Assembly: GCA_009602735.1 (NCBI GenBank)
Contig: WELA01012439.1
Coordinates: forward strand, 193,433 to 223,739
DNA: 30,307 nucleotides
Direction: 5' to 3'
Source: Mesotaenium endlicherianum
Lineage: Eukaryota > Streptophyta > Zygnematophyceae > Zygnematales > Mesotaeniaceae
Each line of letters starts with the position of its first letter. Position 1 is the stretch's first letter. A program made the translations under genes and the position numbers. Shown here piece by piece: positions 1 through 9,766 of this stretch. The notes under the pieces are model-generated. The model searched no databases and was not told the origin of the DNA. It saw nothing but the letters and a program-made list of their open reading frames with translations.

Positions 1-153
1 GGGGGGGCGTGGGAGGGAGGAGTTTGCTTGCAACCCTACACTCTCTTCTCTCTGCATGTGTTTGCATGCTGGTGCTCAATACATTGTCACTGCGCGCGTC
101 TGCTGCTTGGGCCGAAACACTCATGCCCGTGCACTCCTTCCTTTCCTCCGCAG

Positions 154-645
154 TTTGTGGAGACCAACTTTGAGCTGGGCAGCAACTACAGCGAGGTTGT
201 AGCGCCGCAGGACATTGCGCTCTACGGTGGCTTGTGTGCCCTGGCCTCCTTCGACCGCCTCGAGCTGAAGGTTTGTGTCCCCCCCCCCCCCTCTCCTTTC
301 CACCTCTGTTTCTGAAGGTAATGACACCTGTCTTTTTTTACGATCAAGGCAAACAGCGCCTTAGAACCGCTTCTTCCCTGCATCTTTCAGTATACGCACT
401 CCTCCTCCTTGCCAGCAAACACACACACATACACACACACACACACACACATACACGTGCATGTCGGTCTTAACAGCATTTTTATTGTTTCTTATAGCCG
501 TATTGTGCCTTACTCGAGACTTTGCAGAGCAAGGTCATAGACAATATCAACTTCCGCAACTTTCTGGAGCTGCTGCCTGAGGTCCGCGAGCTCATCAATG
601 ACTTCTATGCCAGGTGAGCGAGCAGCTTTCTCCCCCTCCCTCCCT

Positions 646-686
<41 letters not shown>

Positions 687-823
687 CAGGGGGTGTGTCA
701 TACGTTTTTGTAGCATGCTACTAGTCAAGCTTTTCAAGAACTTTGGCGCTTGGGTACTTGTATGACATTGGCTGGGCTAGAGTGCATATGTGGTTACTAT
801 TTTCTGTCCTGTGCTGCTGCCAC

Positions 824-860
<37 letters not shown>

Positions 861-2031
861 AGGGTGCGTGGTGCTGTCCACTATGCTGGACTGTGTGCAC
901 ATCTGCGCATGGTTAGAGCGGTTGGACGGCCCCTTCCAGGGTCGTCATGCGCCGTGCGTTGTCTTTGATGTGCGTGTTCATCTCAATACCCTGTGCGAGC
1001 GTGTGAACGTGCGAGCGTGTGCAGCCGGTACGCGTCGTGCCTGACGTACCTGCAGAAGCTGAAGGAGATACTGGCGCTGGACATCCACCTGTACGACCAC
1101 GTGGACAGCCTTTACGAGCAGATCCGCCACAGGGCACTCATCCAGTACACCACGCCCTTCATCTCGGTGGACCTCCGGACCATGGCTGAGGCGTTCAACA
1201 CGAGCGTGGCTGGGCTGGAGAAGGAGCTCGCCACGCTCATCATGGAGAACCAGATTCAGGTGTGCATGCGTGTACGCGCGCGTGCATGTGTGTGTGTGAG
1301 CGTGTGTGTGTGCGTGTTCTTGCATGTGTGTTTTGGATGGGTGGGTGCCTGAGTGCATGCAATACTTGCGTGTGCGCGTGCGCGTGCTTGTGCGTGTGGA
1401 TGTGCGCAGGTGTATGCATGTGAGTGCATGTTTGTGTTGTGTTTCTTTTGTTTCAAATTCACTTTCCTTGCTTCCAGAATGTTTTGTTCTGCTTGAGAAA
1501 TAAGAGATGGCTGTGGAGTACGAATAGGAATGAGTCAAGGCTGGCAGTTGAGGCATTGGTGGGTGAGGGAATTAGACAAAGGTGAATGATCTTGTCGGCT
1601 TGTGTCTTATTGTCTTCTACTCCTGAAAGCGTGATGCTGATGTGCATCACAGGGTTTTGTGACAGGTGTCTAGTCGATATTCTTTCTCATCGCGGCCGTT
1701 CCCCCTCAGTTTGGTGAATAATTCCATTGCATGCTCAAGTGGGGCTGGGGGAATATGATGTGCTATGCCTCTTGCATACAGCTGGATGCCAAGGTGTTGT
1801 ATATAACTCTTCTCACGCACTCCTTGGGCCGAGGCAAATGTGCAGGCGCGCATAGACTCCCACAACAAGATTCTTTTTGCGCGACATGCAGATCAACGAA
1901 ATGTCACATTTCAACGTGCCCTGCAAACCGGGGCAGACTATCTGCAAGACACTCAGGCTATGATACTACGAGCAAACCTCATGAGGAACGACTTTTATGG
2001 GAAAAGCGTCAGGGGAAAGCAGGCCCTTTAA
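154..2031 (+). CDS. CSN1: COP9 signalosome subunit 1, C-terminal part (5'-partial)
   Basis: Four exons: 154-270, 528-613, 1025-1259 and 1846-2031 (stop TAA 2029-2031), all with GT-AG introns and consistent phases, giving the last 207 residues. They align without gaps to plant CSN1 (FUS6/COP11). Landmarks include [54 protein letters not shown] and [17 protein letters not shown]. This covers the PCI/winged-helix region through which CSN1 assembles into the COP9 signalosome, the nuclear complex that removes NEDD8/RUB from cullins and so controls cullin-RING ubiquitin ligases. Earlier exons lie upstream of the window, and positions 1-153 are intron. The start of the second exon is ambiguous: an AG ending at 497 would add ten in-frame residues that known CSN1 proteins lack. 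Codons in 1025-1259 end almost always in G or C, while those in the last exon do so only about half the time. The family call is very secure. Confidence 0.95.
271..683. repeat. Simple repeats in CSN1 introns
   Basis: The introns around CSN1 exon 528-613 hold a C homopolymer at about 279-291, a (CA)n tract at about 418-456, and a (CCCT)n tract passing into (CT)n at about 630-683, which starts only about 16 bp after the donor site. They are simple-sequence repeats with no coding potential; ORFs across them are artefacts. Confidence 0.9.
813..860 (+). repeat. (GCT)n trinucleotide repeat in a CSN1 intron
   Basis: Twelve uninterrupted GCT units run from 825 to 860, preceded by GCT units with one interruption. 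The tract lies inside the intron 614-1024, upstream of the acceptor at 1023-1024. It is a CTG-type repeat and may vary in length between individuals. Confidence 0.9.
1260..1420 (+). repeat. GT/GC-rich alternating purine-pyrimidine tract in a CSN1 intron
   Basis: Directly after the donor at 1260, about 160 bp is dominated by TG, CG and TGTG steps. Such alternation is a known Z-DNA-prone composition. Similar tracts lie in introns of the RING-CH and adenine deaminase genes, each time beside GC-rich exons. Confidence 0.7.
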
Positions 2032-3143
2032 GCAACATTTTTTTTTTTTTGTGTACTTGACCTTGAATCGCGGCCATTGTGGGTTATTCGCATAGATTGA
2101 TGTGCCATTATAGGGCATTTCTTGTCTTCATCACATTGTGAGGAATACGGGCATGGCGTTAGGGGATGTGCTATTGGTCCCAAAGAAAATATGCGGCTCA
2201 TATGTTCTTGATAAATACTATTCTTTGTGTTGTTGATAACACTCATGAGTTTTTGTGAATCTCTCCTCCGTGACGTGTCTTCTCTTAAGACGTTATATGC
2301 ATGTACAAGGAAGGAAAGATGAGTTTGGGTTGCATTTTATCAACCTTCAAGTTGCAAAGTTACTGCAATGAAGTATTCTTACAAACATGTATGTTTCATT
2401 ATAAACAATGTGGTGAACTTCTAACTGAAGAGATCTAAGCTGTTTTATAAGGTCGAAACGTGGCATGCTAATGTGATTCGAGTATCTTTGCCCACTAGAG
2501 TGAAAAACGATAAATACAAACTGACTGCCTCTCGTCGGACCTTCAGAATTTGTGTCGCTCTATTTGTACGGAGGTCGCCGTTCTTCTTGAGGCAAAGTTT
2601 GAGAACCTTCAAAATTGTCGCTACACGACCTTGAATTGGCATCTTCATTCTGGCGCGTGCGGACAGGGCAGTCACAAAACGTCTACATGGACCCAGACGT
2701 CGCTTATTATGGCGTCACTGGGCGTCAACAACCAAGTATAGCTCCTAGATCTTCAGATGGTGTAGATTGGAGCCATGCCGGTCAATGACTCGGCAATCGC
2801 TATTCCAGCTGATTCCAGCACTCCGTGCCGTAAGCAGAAGAACATACCAGAAGGTACCGTATGCTTCCGCGACCCCGTTTTAATCGGTATCGGTCGGTCC
2901 TAAGCATATATTTTGGCCACAAAATAATATCTACGCTGCTCCTTAGACGGATCGGTCCCTATTCTCGTGTCACCAATGACGAGGCATCGCATCTTGCGTC
3001 CTTAAAAGCAACGTCCTAGGGCCTTCCTCCTAACCATTCGTGACCTGACTGATAATTCAAACGGGAATTCTTGTTGAGAGCATCCGCCTCCATTTCCCCA
3101 TCATATTTCTCGTTTCTCGATAGCGTTTTAGCAGTCCGATAAG
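2032..3143. other. Intergenic region between CSN1 and metallothionein
   Basis: No convincing gene. It should hold the CSN1 3' UTR and the metallothionein promoter. Two 10-bp-period direct repeats are visible, TGGCGTCACT/GGGCGTCAAC at 2710-2729 and ATTCCAGCTG/ATTCCAGCAC at 2802-2821. GAAGGTACCG (2850-2859) followed by CGTTTTAATCGG (2876-2887) recurs far away, upstream of the adenine deaminase. A weak TATA-like run, TATATTTT, lies at 2907-2914. Short ORFs here show no recognisable family. Confidence 0.6.
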
Positions 3144-4421
3144 ATGGCTGAAACTGCTGGTAACCCCCACTGCACTGACGCTAGCTGCGATTGTGGTGAT
3201 TCCTGTAACTGCGGGTCATGCGCTTGCACCAACTGCAGCTGCAAGAAGGTACTAAATTGTTTTAGTCGAGAAATAGTGCTGACTTTTGAATTGGTCCACA
3301 AGCAACAACAGTAATGCGAAGTACTTTTGTTAGGCTGTTCCTGTACTTTTGGGCTGGCCGAAGGTGGCCTTTAATTGCTGAAAGTTTCAATCTGGCTGGG
3401 GAAGGTGGACTTACTAATGGTGCATGGGAGTTTGCTAGACGTGCTTATCGCTAGTTTGTGTTATCTAAGTCATGGGTCGATATCCAAGGGATGTGTATGC
3501 CTGAGACAGGTTGGGATGTCAACCCATGCATATGTTTGTGCTCTTAGCAAAAGCAAATGCTTGGAAGTTTGTCGCTAGGGCTCTTCCTGAGAAATATTTT
3601 TGGACGAACGGTCCACTGGTTTATGTGGTTTCAAATTGGCTGTTTTTAGAAGCGTGGCTTAGCTTTTAAATCGATGTGTACAGTATTGGTGCATTTGTCG
3701 GATATAATAAATTATTGTTCTTATTGGGAAAACGGGGTTCACTTAATCTATGCCCGTTCTCTCCTGAGTGGTGAGTTTTTGTTTGTCTGCTTGAATGATT
3801 GCAGGTTGCTGCAAAGGAGTTGCACTGCACTGACGAGAGCTGCAGCTGCGGTGATTCTTGCGATTGCAATGCATGTGGCTGCAAGAGCTGCTCATGCAAG
3901 GTGTGTTACTAGTAAGACTGTTGTCTATTTAAAAGCGTTTTGTATTTGTTTTTATGTTTCGTTAATTGGTTGGGTAGAGCTTGTTGGTATCATTCAAAGT
4001 GCGTAAGGTGAGGAGCTGATGTGAATCACTGAATGGTATGTGATGTATAGCAGACAAAAGCCTTGGACTCACATACTTCAGTTGAGCAAGTCATAGCATC
4101 TGTGACACACATTTAGTGCCTGCGTGCAAGTCATCAACATTTACTCTTCTTTTAATGTTTTTGCAGCAGGCAATGTAAATGGGTACATGGAGATTTTTTA
4201 CGTTTGCCAGGTCTCCGTATCTGATGTATGTGCATGCTCTTTCAACTCACTGGTGCTTTTATTTCTGCAAACATTAAGCTCCTTGTGGTCCTGTTATGCA
4301 GGCAAGCACATCTGCTGGAGAGGGTCTTCACTGCACTGACTCTTCGTGCAGCTGTGGGGAGAAGTGTGACTGCAATGCATGTGGATGTGCCAACTGTTCC
4401 TGCAAGAAAGCTTCAGCATAA
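3144..4421 (+). CDS. Three-module metallothionein, one 9-Cys module per exon
   Basis: Three exons, 3144-3248, 3805-3900 and 4302-4421 (stop TAA 4419-4421), joined in phase 0, encode 106 residues with 27 cysteines. Each exon encodes one module with exactly the same spacing: C-x4-C-x-C-x3-C-x-C-x2-C-x-C-x2-C-x-C, always opening with HCTD and closing with CSCK. This is the signature of a metallothionein, a cytosolic protein that binds zinc, copper or cadmium through thiolate clusters; nine Cys is the size of a M3Cys9 cluster. The SCSCG..C.CNAC core resembles the Cys-rich blocks of plant Ec (type 4) metallothioneins, but the regular 3x9 layout is not that of the usual plant types. The linkers (VAAKEL and ASTSAGEGL) are short. 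The start ATG has a good context (AAGATGGCT) and is the first in frame. Symmetric phase-0 exons suggest module duplication. Metallothionein identity is secure; the exact class is not. Confidence 0.88.
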
Positions 4422-5057
4422 AGTGAGTCGGTGCCCCTATATATGTCACTTATTGTATTGTGTGGAATGTTTGGATATATGGAGGGGCGAGGTGTAGGAC
4501 GGTGCCCCTATTTTGTTGTTAGTGCAGCCACTTTCATCAACAGGTTAGTCATTTGGAGTAGGCATGTTCTGCATTCCCACGAGGTGGAAGAATGTGATGG
4601 GCGTGGAAATTGGTGATGCACTTGGCTAATTTTATGTTGGGGTAGGAAATTTTGTATTTGGCTGCAGGATTAAATTCAAGTAAGCATCGGTGACTGGGGC
4701 ACCGAGAGTGTAGATTGTTGCCATTTTGGTTTGTTTATGCTATAACATTGGTTGGGAGATTGGGGTCTGTAGTGCTGGCTGGTAACAGTGGTCCTGATAC
4801 CTTGCTTGTGCAGTGATGGGAGAAAAAAGGCTTTCAATGGACTATGCTTACTTGGAGGAGTTACAATATACTCGAGCAGGCTAAGGCAAATAGAAAGTTG
4901 TGTAGTCTCCTCCTGTTAGTTTGTGTGTGAAAGTTGTCAGATTACTGGACTAAGTCTAAGGCTTTTACTTCTGCAGTAATGAATACTATGTACAGTATAT
5001 GAACTGGGCAAAGTGGTTGTGAAACCCATTGATTAGGTTCATAATAGTGCAGTTGTG

Positions 5058-5084
5058 GTGGACCACTTCGCGTTAGTGGTCCAC
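5058..5084. repeat. Perfect inverted repeat (10-bp stem, 7-nt loop)
   Basis: GTGGACCACT at 5058-5067 and AGTGGTCCAC at 5075-5084 are exact reverse complements around the loop TCGCGTT. It lies about 640 bp downstream of the metallothionein stop, so it could be in a long 3' UTR, in an intergenic transcript, or untranscribed. Confidence 0.8.
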
Positions 5085-7076
5085 TTGAGTGGTCGTGGCT
5101 CTCTGCAATTTGGTTGCTTGATAGTTTGTGGTTTTTGCAAGACTTAGTATGTAGTTCAAGTCAAGGACTTACTATCACAAATAAAGCAGCCCTATATTGC
5201 TGCAGAAAGCCTTAAAAGGTTGAAATATTGTGCACCTCAAATCCTCTGAATGTAAGGGGTCTGTGATCATTAGCTTGGTAAATGAAATGTCTCAGAAGTG
5301 TAGTTGGCTGACATAGCTCACGTTGATGGACTGCCACTTTGTTTGAAAGGTGAGGGGAGTTGAAGATTTTAGGATATCATGGCAAAGTTGTCTCGAGGAT
5401 GTGAAGCGAAACATTTACAGCTCAACACCATGAAGTCGAGGCTACCAGATGCCATCGGAAGGCAATTAAGGAGTGAGGCAAGGTGTCCCACTCGGAGTCT
5501 ATCGAGAGATTCTTCTAGTGAAGCAAAAACATATTGGAAGGGGAAGATGTCGCCAAAATGGGTGTAATGAGAGTGACAGTTGGCTCCTATAGTCATGCTC
5601 GTGTTTACTGTACGTATCTGGTTGTGGTTTGTGAGGGAGCCGACACACAATCCAGAACTAGCTGTCAAAACAGTCGATGGCACAACTTCCTCCCCTTCCT
5701 CCATTCCACCATTCCTCATGCCCTTCCACTAGCATTGCCATGGCCAGGGCGCTCCACCCTCTCCTTACCACCCTATCTCCTCACGCCCTCTCACAAGCAA
5801 GTGCCAAGGCTGCCCACCCGACCCTGCTCCAACCCTACTCACCCCATGAACCCATTTAAAAAGTGAGTGTCCTCTTCCATGCCCCCAACAAGAGCTACCT
5901 TGCGACCCAGGCCAGGTGAAGTCTCGCCATGGTCGCTCACGAGAGCACCCAGGTTGCACTGTCTCCTTGAAGGTGATCGGCGACAAAGAGGCCTCATATA
6001 TGGAGGTCGGTGAGGGGCGAGACATAACGTACGGTCAAACACATCTTTGCTTTGCATCAATCTCGCTCGTATGCGTACAATTTTTTTGCATCACGGAAAT
6101 ATGAAACGTATGTTACGCGTAGAGAGGGCACACAAGCAAAGGCCCTTACTGATTTTTCTCTCACAAAATTTAAATGAGGGCGCCTTACTAAAAATCACGA
6201 ACACGTACTTGGTTTTTTAGTGGGTCTCCATGTAGATTCCTTCAAATTTTAATTTGTGTCCAGAATGGAAAATAATGTTAGGACAATTTAATGAGGTGGG
6301 TATACTCTCTTTTACCAAGTATGGAGCTTCTAAAATTACAAGTTGTTGATGACTCTTAGTATCAATAGAAATGGTAAGGGCCACTCAATACCACTCGATG
6401 TTACCATCTTTGTTTCTCAACTCCCATGTCACCATGTCAATCCAAGATATATTGTATATGTACATACAAGCACAGTTGTTTGACTCAAATATGGTCAACG
6501 GTAGTGCTCTACACCAGACTTTTTCAAAGGTTGGCGTGTTAGCAAAGCTGAAATTTCCACTCATTCTTGGAACCTCCTTGTGTCGAATGGGTACAAATTC
6601 GCAATTGCTTCACTCTTGGGTAGCCTAGTGGTGCGGGATCTTTATGAGTTTCCTGGCAACTTACTAGCAAATGCCTAGGAAGTCCGCTCGATCTGCAGCA
6701 AACCGCATGTGCTCCCCACAGTTTTTCCGGTGAGGTTCGGTCCCAAGATCCCAGCCAGATTGCAACGGTGCAATGTTGTCCGACTTCCATGCAAACTACG
6801 TGGCTTGCCTTTACCGCATTGTGTTCGATCCCCTCCGCACTCACTCAAGTGTCACTGTCATATCTTTCACCTATTACCCCTCTATGACTGTTTGGCATGA
6901 GTAGCCGATCCCGCCCTTCACACTGCACCCTTTGCTCACTTATATAGAAGATATTCACGACGCTCCATCTTTTTGGAGGAACTTCTTCTCTAAGCACCAT
7001 GCGAAGCCTCCTCTCCAAGTCCAACTTTATGCACAAAGTTAGTTTGCCCCTTTGCTTTTTGAGCTCCCCTTAATGT

Positions 7077-7803
7077 ATGCTTTCTCCTGTCGCTTCATTT
7101 CGTATTTATTGTCGTTCCATTTCGTATTTATTAACGTGTCTCTTTGCTCCTTGCCATCGTCTATCTTTTCACTTGTTCCTATACCCCCTTTGGATTCCAA
7201 ATACCTTTTCTCTTCAAGAACATGGCCCTTCGCTCGCAAGTGTCGTTCAGACCCCTCAATTTGAGACTTTTCAGATGTTACTTGCTATTTTGGTTGCTAA
7301 AAAATCCGACTCAAACCAAAAAGAGGACTTGCAAAATCCTCACCATCGTGAGAGAATGTTGCTCAAGATCCAAAAAATTTACAAATTCACTATTCAATTC
7401 AAAATAGGATGTTATCATGCGATTCAAATTATACCCAAAAAATCTTCCACAATTTTTCGGATGTTCTCTTAAACTGTTGGGGCAGAGGATGTCTTCAAAA
7501 TCCACAAATTTTGTCAAATCGAGGGGCCTGGTGTCGCTAGCTCAATCCATTGAATCCTGGATTTGGCTTGGGCTAAGGAAACATAAGGATCTACATTTGG
7601 TTCTCCCGACGCCTTCAAAAAATCTAAATATCTTCTTTTCTTTGGCTTAGGGAACAAAACCGATATTTGTTATGTAGGGCTTTCTCCCCTTAAATTCAAG
7701 TCTATACAAGCACAAGTCCTTGATAATAGTTGGTCGAGGTTAACTCAGCACGCTCTTGTTTTTAAACCTAACAAGGAGAAAAGTGGTTCCTATCATTTAT
7801 TTT
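7077..7803 (+). pseudogene. Possible decayed coding fragment, family unknown
   Basis: One frame is open for 131 codons (7077-7472). After several stops up to 7584-7586 the same frame is open again for about 70 codons with a protein-like composition (for example GSTFGSPDAFKKSKYLLFFG). The local composition is AT-rich. I recognise no domain. It may be the relic of a retroelement or host gene, or simply chance, and is offered only as a stretch to search. Confidence 0.15.
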
Positions 7804-7835
7804 GAGTTTGGGATGAAGTGGAAGACGTGCATTAA

Positions 7836-8099
7836 CGTGTCCCTTCGTGTCCCTGCGTGTCCCTATTGTCGAAGTCATGAAGTCAGATTGTTGTGGAAGA
7901 TTGTCGCAAGGCCAGGCTATGGCAGTCGTATAGTGCAGCTGTCGATTGTCGCTGACTGTCACTGACAGTGGCCTACGGTGGAGGGGCAGACAATGGACAT
8001 ACGTGCCATTGCGTGCCATGTATTATTATTTCATCCATAGTCACTTTCATATCAACAGGTGGCACCTTACGATCGGGATATGCCGAACCATGCCGAACC
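7836..8099. repeat. Cluster of 10-bp-period direct repeats upstream of the OEP7-like pair
   Basis: Seen directly: CGTGTCCCTN in three tandem copies (7836-7865); GTCGCTGACT/GTCACTGACA (7948-7967); CGTGCCATTG/CGTGCCATGT (8002-8021); and ATGCCGAACC twice in perfect tandem (8080-8099). All have a period of exactly 10 bp and lie 240-505 bp before the ATG at 8340. A possible role as helically phased binding sites is inference. Confidence 0.75.
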
Positions 8100-8339
8100 T
8101 ATCTTGTGCCCAAATTTGTGAATTCGTAAAATTGCTGCGGAATCGCTGTGCTCACGAGTCACGAGTAAAAGTCTACCATGCACTATTGCTCCTCGGCAAT
8201 TGGGCCCCACGCAGGATATAGAATGCGTCATGGCCTAAAGTTCTTGAATCTGCATGCACGAGTAACTAGATGCATTTGCGACTTCCAGCAGGCTGGACAC
8301 GTTGCGGGACCGTGGCTGCTGCACATAATTCATTATTTA

Positions 8340-8501
8340 ATGGCTGTTCTCACGACGGTGGTCATTGTGATAGTTGCGGTTGGGATTGGATGGTTTGCCA
8401 TTGAAGCTACTTGTCAGCCCTGCCTTCGCTTTGTGCGGGAGAAGATGCAAGACGATGAGGAAGGGGAAAGGGAACGACTTCTGAGAGAAGTGGATGGCTG
8501 A
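8340..8501 (+). CDS. OEP7-like chloroplast outer-envelope micro-protein, copy 1
   Basis: A 53-residue ORF starting at ATG 8340, whose first half is a single hydrophobic segment (TTVVIVIVAVGIGWFAIEA). This is followed by CQPCLRFVREKMQDDEEGE and an acidic, charged tail. The layout and the GWFAIEA..P motif match OEP7 of land plants, which has ..VVVAAMALGWLAIEIAFKP.. followed by a charged DP-rich tail. OEP7 proteins are signal-anchored in the chloroplast outer envelope without a cleaved transit peptide, and the basic residues after the helix help direct them there. The frame is open upstream to ATG 8178, but that extension is unlike the family, so 8340 is preferred. A second related ORF follows after 105 bp in the same frame. 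The homology call rests on a short motif and is moderately sure. Confidence 0.6.
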   Translation: MAVLTTVVIVIVAVGIGWFAIEATCQPCLRFVREKMQDDEEGERERLLREVDG

Positions 8502-8606
8502 GACAGGCTTCGGCTTCTTGATCGCGTCTTAGAATTTTTAGGACCGTTGAGCTCCCCCTAGCAATAAACCTCTCGCGTTTGAAAGCGGGTAACTGAGAGG
8601 GTAGGC

Positions 8607-8771
8607 ATGGCGAGTCAGAGAGCTTCCCATGAGAATACAAAGAAATTTATAGTCGTTGTTGCGGGTGCGGCTCTGCTGATGTGGACATGCGAAATCCTTC
8701 TTGGCCCAGTCTTTGGTTTGACTCGAAGAAGAATGAAAGGTGGGGATCCTGAGGATACAAGTGAAGATTAG
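8607..8771 (+). CDS. OEP7-like chloroplast outer-envelope micro-protein, copy 2
   Basis: A 54-residue ORF from ATG 8607 (GGCATGGCG context) to TAG 8769-8771. It has a short polar N-terminus (MASQRASHENTKK), one hydrophobic segment (FIVVVAGAALLMWTCEILLG), a basic patch (TRRRMK) and an acidic end containing GDPED. This is the OEP7 plan: N-proximal signal anchor, positive flank, DP-containing tail. It is similar in design to the ORF just upstream but clearly diverged in sequence. An AATAAA lies between the two ORFs at 8563-8568, so they may be separate transcription units with minimal spacing. If that signal is not used, a dicistronic mRNA is possible; dicistronic transcripts are known in some green algae. 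No intron is needed for either ORF. Confidence 0.5.
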   Translation: MASQRASHENTKKFIVVVAGAALLMWTCEILLGPVFGLTRRRMKGGDPEDTSED

Positions 8772-9766
8772 GGTGTACCAACAGTCATGTGTTAATCTAT
8801 TGCTGGACTTCTTGGTCTTCAGTCGACATCAGGGGCATTAACTTAGTACATAGTCCAGCAAGTTTCCTGTCTGCCTAGCAAGGGTATAACAAGTAAGAAG
8901 AGTGTGGGTGTGATTACACGCTAGGAGAACGCTAGTCTACAAGCTGGCGAGACTGTATATAGATAACGTGACATTGAATAAAGAGAAAGACTAGAGTTAT
9001 GGTGTTTGTTTGCTAGATCTGCAAGTCAGGAGAGGTGCTAGTATCTATATCAATGAAAGGAGGCAAGAAGTAAGTAGCTTGAACTGGACACGTGTATCAT
9101 GCTCTGAAGAGAGGTGCCATTTCAAGGCTCAACTAGTTCATACACCCTTCGTGTGATGTGAGACTTGGATTAGAGAGTCATGTGTAACTTGACTGTGCTG
9201 TATATGAGATAACCTGTTCTGGAGTTCTGACGCCATTGTACTTTCTACTGTTCATTTCTGTACATTGCGTTTACTGTCTCGGACATAGTGGTGGGACTAG
9301 TGAAAGCTTCTGCATTTGCACACATTTGATTATATGTATTCTATGCACAGGTTTGTGTATGGCAGTCGGATATTGTTCCAGGGTTGCTTCAGCTTCTCCC
9401 TGTTTAAGGAGACACTAAGAATGGCGTAGAATACCAAAACTAGCTTCCCTATCAAGCACAGGAATCACTAAGATTGGTCCTAGACATGCACCCTACATGA
9501 ACACATATAGGTTACCAGACTAAAGCAGAGTATGACCGGCCATGATCAACTTAGTTTGAAGTTAGAGCTTTTATTAGGACCAATAAACAATAAGAGAGCC
9601 AATGCTCAGATGGCTGCAATTTTGCCAAGCCCATTAGGCATGACTAGGACGAGGACTTAAAATATAACCTTACACACCCAATGAGCATGTATGGGGAGAA
9701 CTTCAAAATTCACCATAAAGATGGAAAACCGCTACTTACAAACTAAATTCTAAGTACTCAACTTCC
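8772..9766. other. Intergenic region between convergent OEP7-like and CURT1 genes
   Basis: No gene seen. An AATAAA at 8977-8982, about 205 bp after the second OEP7-like stop, is a candidate polyadenylation signal. On the minus strand the CURT1 3' UTR starts at 9766; a TGTAA lies about 35 nt after the CURT1 stop codon. The two genes converge here. Confidence 0.5.

Larger units (their letters stand above)
4422..8339. other. Long intergenic region between metallothionein and the OEP7-like pair
   Basis: No gene that I can support. The metallothionein 3' UTR should lie at the start; a 12-mer, CGGTGCCCCTAT, occurs at 4429-4440 and again about 70 bp on. A perfect hairpin is at 5058-5084. Reading frames at 5369-5719 (-), 6539-7036 (-) and 7077-7803 (+) look partly protein-like but are interrupted and match no family I recognise; they may be decayed mobile-element sequence. 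The last 500 bp holds several 10-bp-period direct repeats and probably the promoter of the next genes. Confidence 0.5.

Noticed and set aside
978..1556. 192-codon minus-strand ORF over the CSN1 region
   Set aside because: Antisense shadow of CSN1 exon 1025-1259 plus GT/CA repeat translated as His/Thr-rich sequence.
8178..8339. Upstream in-frame extension of the first OEP7-like ORF
   Set aside because: The 54 added residues do not resemble the family, whose members have very short N-termini before the anchor.
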